DNA of 64,000 nt from positions 868,001 to 932,000 of the forward strand of contig CP069418.1 in assembly GCA_017569305.1 (NCBI GenBank), read 5' to 3'. The notes under the pieces are model-generated. The model saw only the letters and a list, made by a program, of their open reading frames with translations, did no database searches and was not told the origin of the DNA. The position numbers were made by a program, and so were the translations under genes. Positions 41,168-50,331 of this stretch are shown here, one piece after another. Source of the stretch: Clostridiales bacterium FE2011. GTDB lineage: Bacteria > Bacillota > Clostridia > Christensenellales > Aristaeellaceae. How positions within the stretch are numbered: the first letter of the stretch is position 1; each line of letters begins with the position of its first letter.

Positions 41168-41228
41168 ATTCGAACCTCTGGCCTGCCGCTTAGGAGGCGG
41201 CCGCTCTATCCGACTGAGCTACGTGGGC
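41152..41228 (-). tRNA. tRNA-Arg (anticodon CCU)
   Basis: Minus-strand cloverleaf starting GCCCACG at 41228. The D-arm is GCTC-AGTCGGATA-GAGC, the anticodon arm GCCGC-CTCCTAA-GCGGC with anticodon CCT (reads AGG), the T-arm contains GGTTCGAATCC, and the 3' end GGGTG-CCA has the CCA encoded in the DNA. A G-U pair closes the acceptor stem. Confidence 0.95.
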
Positions 41229-41419
41229 AAGACCTTGAAAAGTATAAGCTTCCGAGCCGCTTTTGTCAATCTCCTCCTGACTGTCATTACAGGCATCCGG
41301 GAATGCAGGTATACAATAAATCATGATTTTCATTCACATTCTTTTCTGTTACAATGTCAGCAAATACGGAAAGATACAGATTCCCTGGATATTCTTAAAC
41401 AGGAACCGGAGGATAGCAA

Positions 41420-43882
41420 ATGAACAGTATGAATCTTGATCGGGAGTGGACATTCCGGAAGGGGCTGCTGGATTCTGTCAGTCAGCTGAAATCAGATCCG
41501 GGAAAAGTGGTTAACCTGCCCCATGACGGCATGATCGGCACACCGGTGACGCCGGACGCTCCCGCCCGGTCGGATATGGGTTATTTTACCGGCGGACTGA
41601 GCAGCTATACCAAGTATGTTTCCATTCTCCGGGAATGGGAAAGCGGCTGCGTCGGCCTGCTGATTGACGGTGCGATGCTGAACGCTTCTGTGGAGGTCAA
41701 CGGCTGCAAAGCCGCTCTGCAGCATTACGGCTACGTTCCGTTTTATGTGGATCTGACCGGGCTGGTGGAATACGGTGCGGAAAACCGGATCACAGTCAAC
41801 GTGAACACAAGCATGCAGCCCAATTCCCGCTGGTACACCGGTTCCGGGTTGTACCGCGGCGTGAAACTGCTCCATGGACCGAAGGTGCACCTCGCTCCCG
41901 ACGGCATCTACGCCTTCACCCGTGAAGTGGCGGATGGTCTGGCCTTCCTGGAGGTTCAGGCGGAGATCGTGAACGCCGCAGGTGAAAACCGTCTGGCAGA
42001 AGCCGAAGCCGTCCTGCTGGAGGAAGCCACCGGAAAACGTGTTGCCGGGGCAAAGCAGGTGATCCAGGTCAACGCCGGAGGAGCCGAAACCGCCCGGATC
42101 CGTTTCACTGTGGAAAATCCGAAGCTCTGGGATGCGGAAACCCCCAACCTGTACCGGATCAAAGTGCTGGTCCGGGATCTGGGCATCTTCCGCACACACC
42201 TGGAAAAGAATCCGGATCCTTCTGTGGACGAAGGCAGCGTCCTCTTTGGCATCCGGACGATCACCGCGGACGCCCGCCGCGGACTACAGATCAACGGAAA
42301 AACAGTAAAGCTCAGGGGCGGCTGCGTCCATCATGACAACGGCCTCCTGGGTTCGGTCTCCCTCTATGAAGCGGAAGCCCGGAAGATTCGGAAGCTGAAG
42401 GAAGTGGGCTTCAACGCCATCCGTACCGCTCATAACCCGCCCTCCGCGGCGCTGATTGAAGCCTGCGACCGGCTGGGCATGTATGTGTTTGACGAAGCGT
42501 TTGACGCCTGGGGAATCGCGAAGCGCGGAGGCGATTACAGCCAGTTCTTCGCGGACTGCTGGGAAAAGGACCTGACGGCCTTTGTACGGCGGGACCGTTC
42601 CCACCCCAGCGTGATCCTCTGGTCCACAGGCAATGAAATTCCGGAGCGGGGCGGACTGAACAACGGATACCTGCTGGCAGCCCGCCTGGCGGAAACCATC
42701 CGCCGGCTGGACGGTACCCGGCCGGTCAGTAACGGCATCTGTTCCCTGTGGAGCGGACTGGATGACAGGCTGGCGGAAGGCCAGAACCAGGCGCAGAACG
42801 CCGGGGACGAGCGGGAGCTCCTGTGGGAAAAGGTCACCGAACCCTTTGCAAGCAATCTGGACGTTGTCGGATATAACTACATGGAAAGCCTCTACGAGCA
42901 GGATCATGAGCTGTTCCCGGAAAGGGTCATCCTCGGCTCCGAAAACTTCCCGAAGGAAATCGGCTTCCACTGGCCCCTGGTGGAGAAGCTGCCCTATGTC
43001 ATCGGCGAATTTACCTGGACCGCCTGGGACTACCTGGGTGAAGCCGGTATCGGGAAAGCAGTCCGCCTGCCCGCCGATGACCCGAAGATGAAGGAAGGCT
43101 GCTGGTCTCTGATGCCCCCGGACGCCTCCCCCTTCCCCTGGCGGACAGCCAATGACGCGGATTTCGACATCACCGGCGTCATGCTGCCCCAGGGCGCCTA
43201 CCGCAGCGTGGTATGGGGCTGCCCGGAAACCTTCCTCTATTCCCGGCTGCCGGAGGATTTCGGCAAGGATGAACTGATCACCCCCTGGGGCTTCCCGGGA
43301 CTGTTCTCCAGCTGGAACTATACCGGTTCTGAAGGAAAGCCCGTGGAAATCTCCGTTTTTTCCGCCGCGGAGGAAGTGGAGCTGTTCCTGAACGGCCAGT
43401 CCGTCGGCCGGAAGGCTGTTCCGCAGGAGGGGACAATGCCCCGCAGCGTCAACTTTGAAACAGCGTATCAGCCCGGCAGGCTGGAAGCCGTCAGCTACAC
43501 CGGTGGTAAAGAAGTCAGCCGCGCCGTGCTGGAAACGACGGGAAGGCCGGCACGGATCCGTCTGACTACGGATCAAAAAGCGCTGCGCCCGGACGGCCAC
43601 GATCTGGCCTTTGTGGAAATTGAACTTCTGGATCAGGAAGGACGCGTTGTGCCGGATGCGCAGATCGGCCTTTCCACAAGCATCTCAGGTCAGGGCTGGA
43701 TGGCCGGATTCGGCACCGGTAATCCTGTGACGGCGGAAGACTATACGGATAAAATGACCGTGAGCTGGCACGGACGGGCCTTAGCCGTGCTCCGTTCCGG
43801 CTATGAAAGCGGTGAATTGACCCTCACGGTTTCGGCAAGGGATCTGCCGGAAGAGCGGATCAGTCTCCGCGTGGAAGAATAA
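41420..43882 (+). CDS. GH2-family glycoside hydrolase (beta-galactosidase/beta-glucuronidase type)
   Basis: 820 residues in GH2 order: sugar-binding jelly roll (WFxK-like start, LPHDGMIG, WYTGSGLYRGV), an immunoglobulin-like domain (about 180-275), a TIM barrel (about 280-580) with RTAHNPPSAALIEACDRLGMYVFDEAF, the acid/base Glu in LWSTGNEIPE (about residue 413) and the likely nucleophile Glu in VILGSENFPKE (about 510), then C-terminal Big-like domains (VELFLNGQSVG and RPDGHDLAFVEIELLDQEG). No signal peptide, so it acts on imported oligosaccharides. Followed by a strong hairpin terminator. The exact sugar is not decided. Confidence 0.92.
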   Translation: MNSMNLDREWTFRKGLLDSVSQLKSDPGKVVNLPHDGMIGTPVTPDAPARSDMGYFTGGLSSYTKYVSILREWESGCVGLLIDGAMLNASVEVNGCKAALQHYGYVPFYVDLTGLVEYGAENRITVNVNTSMQPNSRWYTGSGLYRGVKLLHGPKVHLAPDGIYAFTREVADGLAFLEVQAEIVNAAGENRLAEAEAVLLEEATGKRVAGAKQVIQVNAGGAETARIRFTVENPKLWDAETPNLYRIKVLVRDLGIFRTHLEKNPDPSVDEGSVLFGIRTITADARRGLQINGKTVKLRGGCVHHDNGLLGSVSLYEAEARKIRKLKEVGFNAIRTAHNPPSAALIEACDRLGMYVFDEAFDAWGIAKRGGDYSQFFADCWEKDLTAFVRRDRSHPSVILWSTGNEIPERGGLNNGYLLAARLAETIRRLDGTRPVSNGICSLWSGLDDRLAEGQNQAQNAGDERELLWEKVTEPFASNLDVVGYNYMESLYEQDHELFPERVILGSENFPKEIGFHWPLVEKLPYVIGEFTWTAWDYLGEAGIGKAVRLPADDPKMKEGCWSLMPPDASPFPWRTANDADFDITGVMLPQGAYRSVVWGCPETFLYSRLPEDFGKDELITPWGFPGLFSSWNYTGSEGKPVEISVFSAAEEVELFLNGQSVGRKAVPQEGTMPRSVNFETAYQPGRLEAVSYTGGKEVSRAVLETTGRPARIRLTTDQKALRPDGHDLAFVEIELLDQEGRVVPDAQIGLSTSISGQGWMAGFGTGNPVTAEDYTDKMTVSWHGRALAVLRSGYESGELTLTVSARDLPEERISLRVEE

Positions 43883-43898
43883 TCCCCTTGGGAAACAG

Positions 43899-43932
43899 AA
43901 CAGCCTGCGATTAAATTCGCAGGCTGTTTCTT
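43899..43932. terminator. Bidirectional terminator between GH2 and aldolase genes
   Basis: AACAGCCTGCGA (43899-43910) pairs with TCGCAGGCTGTT (43917-43928) and is followed by TCTTT. Confidence 0.85.
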
Positions 43933-43954
43933 TATCCGTATCAGGAGATCCGGG

Positions 43955-44806
43955 TCAGCAGGTGCAGCGCCCCACGGAGCCAAACAGCTCCATCTTGTTC
44001 CTCACGACCTTCTTCATGGCTTCAATCTCATAGGGGATCAGTCCCATCATGGATGTTGCGCCTGCAGCCAGGCCTTCCTCAATACCAGCCTTTCCGGCTT
44101 TGTCGATATCTGTAAAGATATTGACCTTGCATATACCTCTCTGCACAGCTGTCCAGAAATCAGAATCAGACAGGCCGCTTCCGCCATGCAGCACAAGGGG
44201 CAGCCCGGTCTTTCCGGCAATCGTTTCAATGCGGTCAAAATCCAGTTTCGGCGGGAACTTGTAATCTCCGTGGGCATTGCCGACCGCAACAGCCAGGGAA
44301 TCGATCCCGGTCCGGCTGACAAAATCCGCCGCGGTATCCGGATTGGTGAAGTAATCCTCCGGATTTTCCAGCTTTCCGGTTCCTTCGTTATCCCCTACAT
44401 GGCCGAGTTCACCCTCCACGGTAACCCCTTTGGCATGACAGATCCGAACCATTTCCGCGACCTTATCAATGTTGACTTCATACGCCTCCGTTGAGCAGTC
44501 ATACATTACGGAAGTAAATCCCAGTTCCAGTGCCTCCATACATTTTTCAAATGTCAGGCCGTGGTCATAGTGGACACAGACCGGAACAGATGCCTTCCGG
44601 GCCATGGGAATCAGGTATTCCGCTACCCGTTCCAGGGGCATGGCCGGCAGAAGGATCTCCGCAGTCCCGACCATCACCGGAGCCCGTAGTTCCTCTGCGG
44701 TTTCAATGATAGCCCGGGCCATCTCCACGTTCACTGCATTGAAGAATCCGACAGCATATTTCCCCTCTTTTGCCGGAATCAGCACGTCGTTCATATTTAC
44801 CAGCAT
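43955..44806 (-). CDS. Class II (zinc) ketose-bisphosphate aldolase
   Basis: 283-residue aldolase of the FbaA/GatY/KbaY family, cleaving a ketose 1-phosphate or 1,6-bisphosphate to dihydroxyacetone phosphate and an aldehyde. Zinc ligands appear in VPVCVHYDHGLT (His), the Glu of VEGELGHVGDNEG, and LHGGSGL; the phosphate loop is in VNIFTDI. The start at 44806 has AAGGAGGG eight bases upstream. Last gene of a sugar operon with a PfkB kinase, lyxose-isomerase-like protein and ribose-type importer, which suggests a non-glycolytic ketose phosphate as substrate. Confidence 0.9.
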   Translation of the reverse strand: MLVNMNDVLIPAKEGKYAVGFFNAVNVEMARAIIETAEELRAPVMVGTAEILLPAMPLERVAEYLIPMARKASVPVCVHYDHGLTFEKCMEALELGFTSVMYDCSTEAYEVNIDKVAEMVRICHAKGVTVEGELGHVGDNEGTGKLENPEDYFTNPDTAADFVSRTGIDSLAVAVGNAHGDYKFPPKLDFDRIETIAGKTGLPLVLHGGSGLSDSDFWTAVQRGICKVNIFTDIDKAGKAGIEEGLAAGATSMMGLIPYEIEAMKKVVRNKMELFGSVGRCTC

Positions 44807-44819
44807 CCGTTTTCCCTCC

Positions 44820-45920
44820 TTACCAGCCTTTCCGGATTCTCTCTTCCAGTTCATCCAGCGGTTTTAGTCCGCTGAGCGTATCATAGGTTGTCACACAACA
44901 GGCGCCCTCCGCACAGGCCAGCGCCACGCACTCCGCCGGTTTCCTCCCGCTGAGTACCGCCGCCAGGAACGCCGCAATGCTGGTGTCTCCCGCACCGGCG
45001 CCGCTTCGTACAATATCCGCTTTGAAACAGGGTTGGAGCACAGTCCGGCTGCCCCACGCTTCCACGTCCAGTTCCAGCCGCGATCCAACCCTTTCCATGC
45101 ATGTCCTGTCGGCAGTCCGGAGTAGCATACCGCTTGTTCCGCATTTGATCATAGCTGCCCGGCATCCCATCGAAAGCACTTTTTCCGCCAAAGGCAGGAC
45201 TTCCGTTTCCAGGTCCAGGCCCTCTGTCATATCCCTGCCCCCGGCAGCCAGCCGGTCATACCGTTCCCTGTCCAGCATCCAGCAAAGCTCTTCAAAGCTC
45301 GGGACAAAGAAGTCAACATACGGCAGCACGCCGGACAGGATCTGCTCCCAGTCCGCCTGCCCTGCCGGAGTGCTTGGATCCACAGCTGCCAGATCCAGGC
45401 TGGTAGCAATCCCTTTATCTTTTATCCGCCGGAACAGGGCAATCAATTCCGCCCCGTCGTTTTCCCAGGTTCGGCGCATCAGCGGCGGATAGCCGAAGTG
45501 AAACAGTGCTGCGTCCTCCAGGGCTTCCTCCGGAATATCCGCGCCGGTAAAGGTATCATTTGCTCCCGGGCTGTGCAGGAAAACCCGGTCCTGACCGGGC
45601 ACAGCCAGTACAACAGAATAGGATGTGGAGCTTTCCGGGTCAACCAGCAGTCCCCCTGCTCCGTATTGGGCCAGGATACTCCGGATCATCGTCCCGAAGG
45701 AATCATCTCCAACCTTGCCCATCAGCGTCACGTCACATCCCAGCATTTTCAGCGCCAGGCCTGTATTGGCCACACTGCCGCCGGTATGTACGTCTGCCGC
45801 CTCCGTCTGGATCAGCTTGCCGGGAACCAGCAGGGATGACAGGCTGTCATACTGTTTCCCTGCCGGAAAGACCGGCGTAATATCCAGGCAGATATGACCT
45901 GCGGCAATCACCTTTCTCAT
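44820..45920 (-). CDS. PfkB-family sugar kinase
   Basis: 366 residues, ribokinase fold. The first signature is TGGSVANTGLALKMLGCDVT (about residues 47-66) and the ATP/anion-hole motif is SGAGAGDTSIAAFLAA (about 312-327). It is longer than usual (about 300-330), with an insert around residues 190-250. It lies between the isomerase and the aldolase, so it most likely phosphorylates the ketose made by the isomerase. GGAGG is six bases before the ATG. Product position (C1 or C6) unknown. Confidence 0.87.
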   Translation of the reverse strand: MRKVIAAGHICLDITPVFPAGKQYDSLSSLLVPGKLIQTEAADVHTGGSVANTGLALKMLGCDVTLMGKVGDDSFGTMIRSILAQYGAGGLLVDPESSTSYSVVLAVPGQDRVFLHSPGANDTFTGADIPEEALEDAALFHFGYPPLMRRTWENDGAELIALFRRIKDKGIATSLDLAAVDPSTPAGQADWEQILSGVLPYVDFFVPSFEELCWMLDRERYDRLAAGGRDMTEGLDLETEVLPLAEKVLSMGCRAAMIKCGTSGMLLRTADRTCMERVGSRLELDVEAWGSRTVLQPCFKADIVRSGAGAGDTSIAAFLAAVLSGRKPAECVALACAEGACCVTTYDTLSGLKPLDELEERIRKGW

Positions 45921-45939
45921 CTTTTACCTCCGCTTCCCG

Positions 45940-46623
45940 TCAGCGTGCGGGCGGATACTCATTGCACAACAGGCGATAGGGCGGTTCATCCTCCTCAATG
46001 GCAGGAAATCGTCCTACCGGTGTTTCAAAGCGGTTATCCGTTTCATCGTCATTGCACATGGAAACCTCGCCGATCAGGGCATAGTCATCTGCTTTCCCGA
46101 CGGTGAATTCATGATAGCAGCCAGGATGCAGCGTCAGGCTCTCCCCCGGTGCAATCACAATTTCCTCCCCTGCTGGAACTGTATATATTCTCCCATCCCG
46201 GTGCACGGTCACAGGAGCCCTGCGGTCCGGCAGTTCGTCTGCTCCGGCGTTCCATAACCGGAATATCACATTTCCTCCGCCCCGGTTGATAATATCCTCC
46301 ATTTTATGCCAGTGGAAATGGCAGGGGCAGGTCTGCCCGCCCCGCAGCATCATGATCTTCTCCGCATAGGGCTTCGGATATCTGTCCTCATGTGCGTTCC
46401 CGTTACGGAGTGTGATCAGGTAAAGCCCGCGGGAAAAGAAATCCCCGCTGCCGAAATCCGTCAGGTCCCATCCAAGAGCGTTGTCCCGTATTTCGTCATA
46501 CTCACTGCCTTTTGTCAGCCACTCCTCCGGGGTAAATGACAAAAACGGCGGCAGCATAAAACAGTGTTCCTGCAGAACAGCTTCAAACTCCCTGATATGG
46601 GCATTGATCTCGGAGCGTTTCAT
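45940..46623 (-). CDS. D-lyxose isomerase-like sugar isomerase
   Basis: 227-residue cupin-type enzyme of the D-lyxose isomerase family (YdaE/EcSI). The metal site is in CPCHFHWHKMEDIINRGGG (two His and the Glu) with a further His in LHPGCYHEF. These enzymes interconvert D-lyxose and D-xylulose, and often D-mannose and D-fructose. I choose the ATG at 46623, with AAAGGA ten bases upstream; a GTG at 46632 lies too close to that site. Downstream of the RbsABC-like importer after a hairpin, and 20 bases before the kinase. Confidence 0.85.
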   Translation of the reverse strand: MKRSEINAHIREFEAVLQEHCFMLPPFLSFTPEEWLTKGSEYDEIRDNALGWDLTDFGSGDFFSRGLYLITLRNGNAHEDRYPKPYAEKIMMLRGGQTCPCHFHWHKMEDIINRGGGNVIFRLWNAGADELPDRRAPVTVHRDGRIYTVPAGEEIVIAPGESLTLHPGCYHEFTVGKADDYALIGEVSMCNDDETDNRFETPVGRFPAIEEDEPPYRLLCNEYPPAR

Positions 46624-46670
46624 CCGGTTCACATCCTTTCACTCGGATGCTCCTGTCTTCCTGAGACGGC

Positions 46671-46700
46671 AAAAGCCGCCTGCAGGACAGGACGGCTTTT
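46671..46700 (-). terminator. Hairpin between permease and isomerase genes
   Basis: AAAAGCCG (minus strand, 46693-46700) pairs with CGGCTTTT (46671-46678) around a 14-base loop. It is a possible intrinsic terminator with partial read-through into the enzyme genes. Confidence 0.65.
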
Positions 46701-46718
46701 GTCAGATGTACGATATAC

Positions 46719-47675
46719 TCAGGATGCCTTCTTGCGGTTGCGCAGGAAGTCCATATACACAGCCGACAGGATAACGGCGCCCTTGATGATGTACTGCCAG
46801 TCGGAATTGACGCCCATCAGGTTCAGGCCGTTGTTCAGGATACCGATGATCAGCACACCGATCAAGGTTCCGCCCAGCTTGCCGGATCCGCCGGACATGG
46901 AGGTACCACCCACGACCACAGCCGCTATGGCGTCCATTTCCGCGCCGTCACCGGAGGTACAGGTTCCGGAGTACAGCCGGGATGCGATGGTGATACCGGC
47001 CAAGCCGGCCATCAGGCCGCTGAAGGAGTAAACAATCAGTTTAACCTTGGCGGTGTTGATCGCGGAGAATTTTGCTGCTGTATCGTTGCCGCCCACCGCA
47101 TAAATGTGCCTTCCGATCCGGGACCGGTTCAGGAACAGCACCGCGACGACAAACACAATGAACATCGTGATCACCGGCGTCGGGATGCCCGCCACGTTGC
47201 CGGCGCCCAGGAACTTCCAGGCGTCTGTCATACAGCGGATCGGCTTGCCGCCCGAATACACGTAGGCAATACCCTTCGCGATGTTCATGGATGCCAGGGT
47301 CACGATAAAGGGCGGGATCTTTGTCCGGGCGATGATCGTGCCGTTCAGCAGGCCGAACAGCAGGCCGGACAGGATGGCAATCAGGATGCCCACAATTTCC
47401 GGCAGCCCGTGCCATACAACCGCCGCCGCACCCAGCACGCCGGACATGGCGATGATGGAACCCACGGAAAGGTCAATGCCGCCCAGGATGATGACCATCG
47501 TCATGCCGCAGGCCAGCATCAGGTTGGTGGCGCTCTGTCGCAGCACGTTGAAGATATTGTTGGTAGTCAGGAACGTGTTATGGGTTTTCGGATAAACATA
47601 CAGGAACAGGATCATGGCGACCAGGGCCAGGATAATTCCCAGGTTGTCCTTCAGATACTTCTTAATGCCTTTCAT
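46719..47675 (-). CDS. rbsC: Ribose-type sugar ABC transporter permease
   Basis: 318-residue BPD_transp_2 permease with the RbsC pattern: NIFNVLRQSATNLMLACGMTMVIILGGIDLSVGSIIAMSGV (quoted in parts: GMTMVIILGGIDLSVGS), GLLNGTIIARTKIPPFIVTL, GGNDTAAKFSAINT and the C-terminal GGTLIGVLIIGILNNGLNL. About ten membrane segments. It starts inside the rbsA stop (four-base overlap). Partner of the ATPase and binding protein upstream. Sugar specificity is not fixed by the permease; the isomerase downstream hints at a pentose or mannose-like sugar. Confidence 0.93.
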   Translation of the reverse strand: MKGIKKYLKDNLGIILALVAMILFLYVYPKTHNTFLTTNNIFNVLRQSATNLMLACGMTMVIILGGIDLSVGSIIAMSGVLGAAAVVWHGLPEIVGILIAILSGLLFGLLNGTIIARTKIPPFIVTLASMNIAKGIAYVYSGGKPIRCMTDAWKFLGAGNVAGIPTPVITMFIVFVVAVLFLNRSRIGRHIYAVGGNDTAAKFSAINTAKVKLIVYSFSGLMAGLAGITIASRLYSGTCTSGDGAEMDAIAAVVVGGTSMSGGSGKLGGTLIGVLIIGILNNGLNLMGVNSDWQYIIKGAVILSAVYMDFLRNRKKAS

Positions 47676-49189
47676 GCTTTGGCCCCTCCTGCTGTCTCCA
47701 GGGTCGCGAGATGCATGATCGCTTCCTGGCTGACGTTTTCATAATCGATGCAGCCGGTGATCCGGCCGTCGTACATCACATAGACCCGGTCTGCCATATT
47801 GATGATCTCCGGCAGTTCCGAAGAAACCATAATAATGGCCACACCCTGTTTGGTCAGTTCATTCATAATCTCATAGATTTCCGCCTTGGCACCGACGTCC
47901 ACGCCGCGGGTCGGCTCATCCAGGATCAGCACCTTCGGTTTCGTGGCAAGCCAGCGTCCGATCATGACCTTCTGCTGGTTTCCGCCGGACAGGTTGGAGA
48001 CCCGCTGCTCATGGGAGGGGGTCTTCGTCTGCATTTTATCAATGAACTCCTGGGTGATCTCGTGTTCCCGTTTCTCGTTCACGCGCAGGTGATTGATGAT
48101 TTCATGGAGCACCTCAATGGTGGTGTTGAAACTCACGGACTGAATATGGTAAAGCCCTTCCAGTTTCCGGTTTTCCGGCACCATGGCAATACCGTACTTC
48201 ATTGCGTCCACCGCACTGGAGATATTCAGCTTTTTCCCTTCCAGGGTAATGGTTCCAGTAGCTGTATTTGTCAGGCCGAAGATGCACTGCATCGTCTCGC
48301 TGCGTCCGGCACCCACCAGTCCCGCGAAGCCGACGATCTCACCTTCCCGCACCTCGAATGAAACGTCATTCACCCGCTTGTGGTGCTTTTTGCCGTCATC
48401 GATATGCTCACACTTGAAGAAGACCGGCGTATTCTTGACGTGGTCGCGGGTATAATACTGGTCCAGCTCCCGGCCGACCATCATGGTGATCAGTTCATCC
48501 CGGGGAGTATCCGCAACCACGCGTGTGCCCACGTACATGCCGTCACGCAGTACTGTCACCCGGTCGCAGACCTCGTTCAGTTCACTCATCTTGTGACTGA
48601 TGTAGATGATACCCACGCCCTGGGCCGCCAGATTACGCATGATTTCAAACAGCTGCGTAACCTCACGGTCGGAAATGGAGGAAGTAGGCTCATCCATGAC
48701 CAGGATGCGGCAGTTAAAGGAAATAGCTTTGACAATTTCCACCATCTGCTGCTGCGCGATGGAAAGATCAAAGATTTCATCTGTTGCGTTGATTCCCAGG
48801 TCAAACTTGTCCAGCATTTCCTGTGCGGACGCTGCCATCCGCTTATAGTCCACGCCGAACTTTCCCATGGGTTCCCGGCCGAGGAAGATATTCTCCGCCA
48901 CGGTCATATGCGGCACCAACACCAGTTCCTGGTGGATAATGGAAATGCCGTTGTCACGGGCAGCATTTACGCCGTCAATAACAACCTTCTTTCCGTCGAT
49001 GCGGATCTCGCCTTCCTCCGCGATATAGATGCCGCCCAGCACCTTGATCAGCGTGGATTTGCCCGCACCGTTCTCACCCAGCAGCGCGTGGATCTCTCCG
49101 GCTTTCAGCTGAAACTCCACATTCTGCAGTGCCTTGACGCCCGGAAAGGATTTATAGATTCCTTTCATCTCGAGCAGGTATTCGCTCAC
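47672..49189 (-). CDS. rbsA: Ribose-type sugar ABC transporter ATPase (two fused ABC domains)
   Basis: 505 residues with two nucleotide-binding domains. The N-terminal one is complete: Walker A GENGAGKST (about residues 37-45), signature SIAQQQMVEI and Walker B ILVMDEPTSS. The C-terminal one has the degenerate Walker A GLVGAGRSE usual for this family, then LSGGNQQKVMIGRWLA and LILDEPTRGVDVG. The start is GTG at 49189, with GGTGGTGAG upstream. Downstream of rbsB after a terminator, as is common for such importers. Confidence 0.94.
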   Translation of the reverse strand: MSEYLLEMKGIYKSFPGVKALQNVEFQLKAGEIHALLGENGAGKSTLIKVLGGIYIAEEGEIRIDGKKVVIDGVNAARDNGISIIHQELVLVPHMTVAENIFLGREPMGKFGVDYKRMAASAQEMLDKFDLGINATDEIFDLSIAQQQMVEIVKAISFNCRILVMDEPTSSISDREVTQLFEIMRNLAAQGVGIIYISHKMSELNEVCDRVTVLRDGMYVGTRVVADTPRDELITMMVGRELDQYYTRDHVKNTPVFFKCEHIDDGKKHHKRVNDVSFEVREGEIVGFAGLVGAGRSETMQCIFGLTNTATGTITLEGKKLNISSAVDAMKYGIAMVPENRKLEGLYHIQSVSFNTTIEVLHEIINHLRVNEKREHEITQEFIDKMQTKTPSHEQRVSNLSGGNQQKVMIGRWLATKPKVLILDEPTRGVDVGAKAEIYEIMNELTKQGVAIIMVSSELPEIINMADRVYVMYDGRITGCIDYENVSQEAIMHLATLETAGGAKA

Positions 49190-49245
49190 AAAGTCTCACC
49201 ACCGTTTTGCTTAGGATGTTCTGAGGGAAAGACCCGGATACATCC

Positions 49246-49280
49246 GGAAAAGGGCTTTGCTCAGATGGAACAAAGCCCTT
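49246..49280 (-). terminator. Terminator between rbsB and rbsA
   Basis: AAGGGCTTTG (minus strand, 49271-49280) pairs with CAAAGCCCTT (49250-49259) and is followed by TTCC. Partial read-through would favour binding-protein synthesis. Confidence 0.75.
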
Positions 49281-49342
49281 CGTTTATCGCCGGGTCTTCC
49301 CCTTCAGAAAAGAGGCTGACTCAAAGGATCGGCTTTACTGGC

Positions 49343-50251
49343 TTACTGCCATCCGCCGTTGTTGTATTCAGCGATATTGTCAGAGTTAATCATGAAGGTC
49401 GCGATCGGATAACGGGCTTCCACAGTTTCGCCGGCCTTCCACTTGTAGTACAGTTCAGCGATGGTCTTGCCGATGGAGATCGGGGACTGAGCACCGGTAC
49501 CGGTGACTTTGCCTTCCGCGATCAGGGCCTTGATGTCGGGAGAACCGTCAACGCCGTAGATCAGGGCCTTGGACTGAGCAGCTTCCGCAGCAGCGGCAGC
49601 ACCCAGAGCGGTGGGGTCATTTCCGCCGAAGATGGCGACAGCGTCCGGATGGGCGATCAGGGCGTCGGTACCGTTCAGGTTGCCCTGTTCCTGGTTGCCC
49701 ATGCAGTCCTTCTGGAAGACCACTTCAAAGCCCTTGCCGTCAATGGCTTCGAGGAAGCCGTTGGTGCGGTCCACAACAGACTGCATTGTGGGAGAATCCA
49801 GCACGATGATGGGGCCGCCGTCGGGCAGCTTGGCCACCAGGTCTTCACCGCAGACCTTACCGGCGTTGTAGTTGTCGGATCCGGCGTAGGTTACCAGGTA
49901 GGACATATCAGCCACTTCGGTATCAAAACCGAACATGGGGATGTTGGCTTCCTTCAGCTTATCCAGGCCGGCGATGATGCCGTCTTTGTCAACGGGGTTG
50001 ACGAACATAGCCACAACACCGTTGGAGATCATATCTTCGATCTGGGCAATCTGTTTTTCATTGCTGTTCTGGGGATCCAGGGAAATCAGTTCATCGCCGT
50101 TGGCTTCCACAACCTCACGGATAGCGGCTTCCAGGGCAACGAAGAAAGGATTCGTACCATCCATACAGGTATAGCCGACCTTATCGGCCATAGCGGCGGC
50201 ACAGCCCAGCGTCAGGGCGAGGGCCAAAATCAGGGCAACCAGTTTCTTCAT
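49343..50251 (-). CDS. rbsB: Ribose-type sugar-binding protein
   Basis: 302 residues with a signal peptide (residues 4-20, ending AAAMADK). The mature protein begins VGYTCMDGTNPFFVALEAAI, the periplasmic-binding-protein type 1 start, and has the sugar-pocket residues usual in RbsB-like proteins (NPFF near the N-terminus, GTDA and GGNDPTALGAAAAAEAA in the second lobe). No lipobox. AAGGAGG before the ATG, strong promoter at 50332-50360. First gene of the sugar operon. Confidence 0.92.
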   Translation of the reverse strand: MKKLVALILALALTLGCAAAMADKVGYTCMDGTNPFFVALEAAIREVVEANGDELISLDPQNSNEKQIAQIEDMISNGVVAMFVNPVDKDGIIAGLDKLKEANIPMFGFDTEVADMSYLVTYAGSDNYNAGKVCGEDLVAKLPDGGPIIVLDSPTMQSVVDRTNGFLEAIDGKGFEVVFQKDCMGNQEQGNLNGTDALIAHPDAVAIFGGNDPTALGAAAAAEAAQSKALIYGVDGSPDIKALIAEGKVTGTGAQSPISIGKTIAELYYKWKAGETVEARYPIATFMINSDNIAEYNNGGWQ

Positions 50252-50302
50252 AAAGAAACCTCCTTCTGGGGCAGATGCTTTCTGCCTGATATAAATTTGT
50301 TT

Positions 50303-50320
50303 GCGGATATACTGGTCCGC
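50303..50320. promoter_or_regulatory. Inverted repeat just downstream of the rbsB promoter
   Basis: GCGGA (50303-50307) and TCCGC (50316-50320), separated by 8 bases, lie near the predicted transcription start, where a repressor operator would act. No matching regulator gene is adjacent. Confidence 0.4.
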
Positions 50321-50331
50321 TTCTGATTATT

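Noticed and set aside
41000..41423. Short plus-strand frames with GRIRTSGLPLRRRPLYP-like text
   Set aside because: This is the translation of the antisense strand of tRNA-Arg, a well-known false protein signature.
48380..50326. Open plus-strand frame of 648 codons
   Set aside because: Antisense to rbsA and rbsB, rich in His/Gln/Val in the manner of shadow frames.
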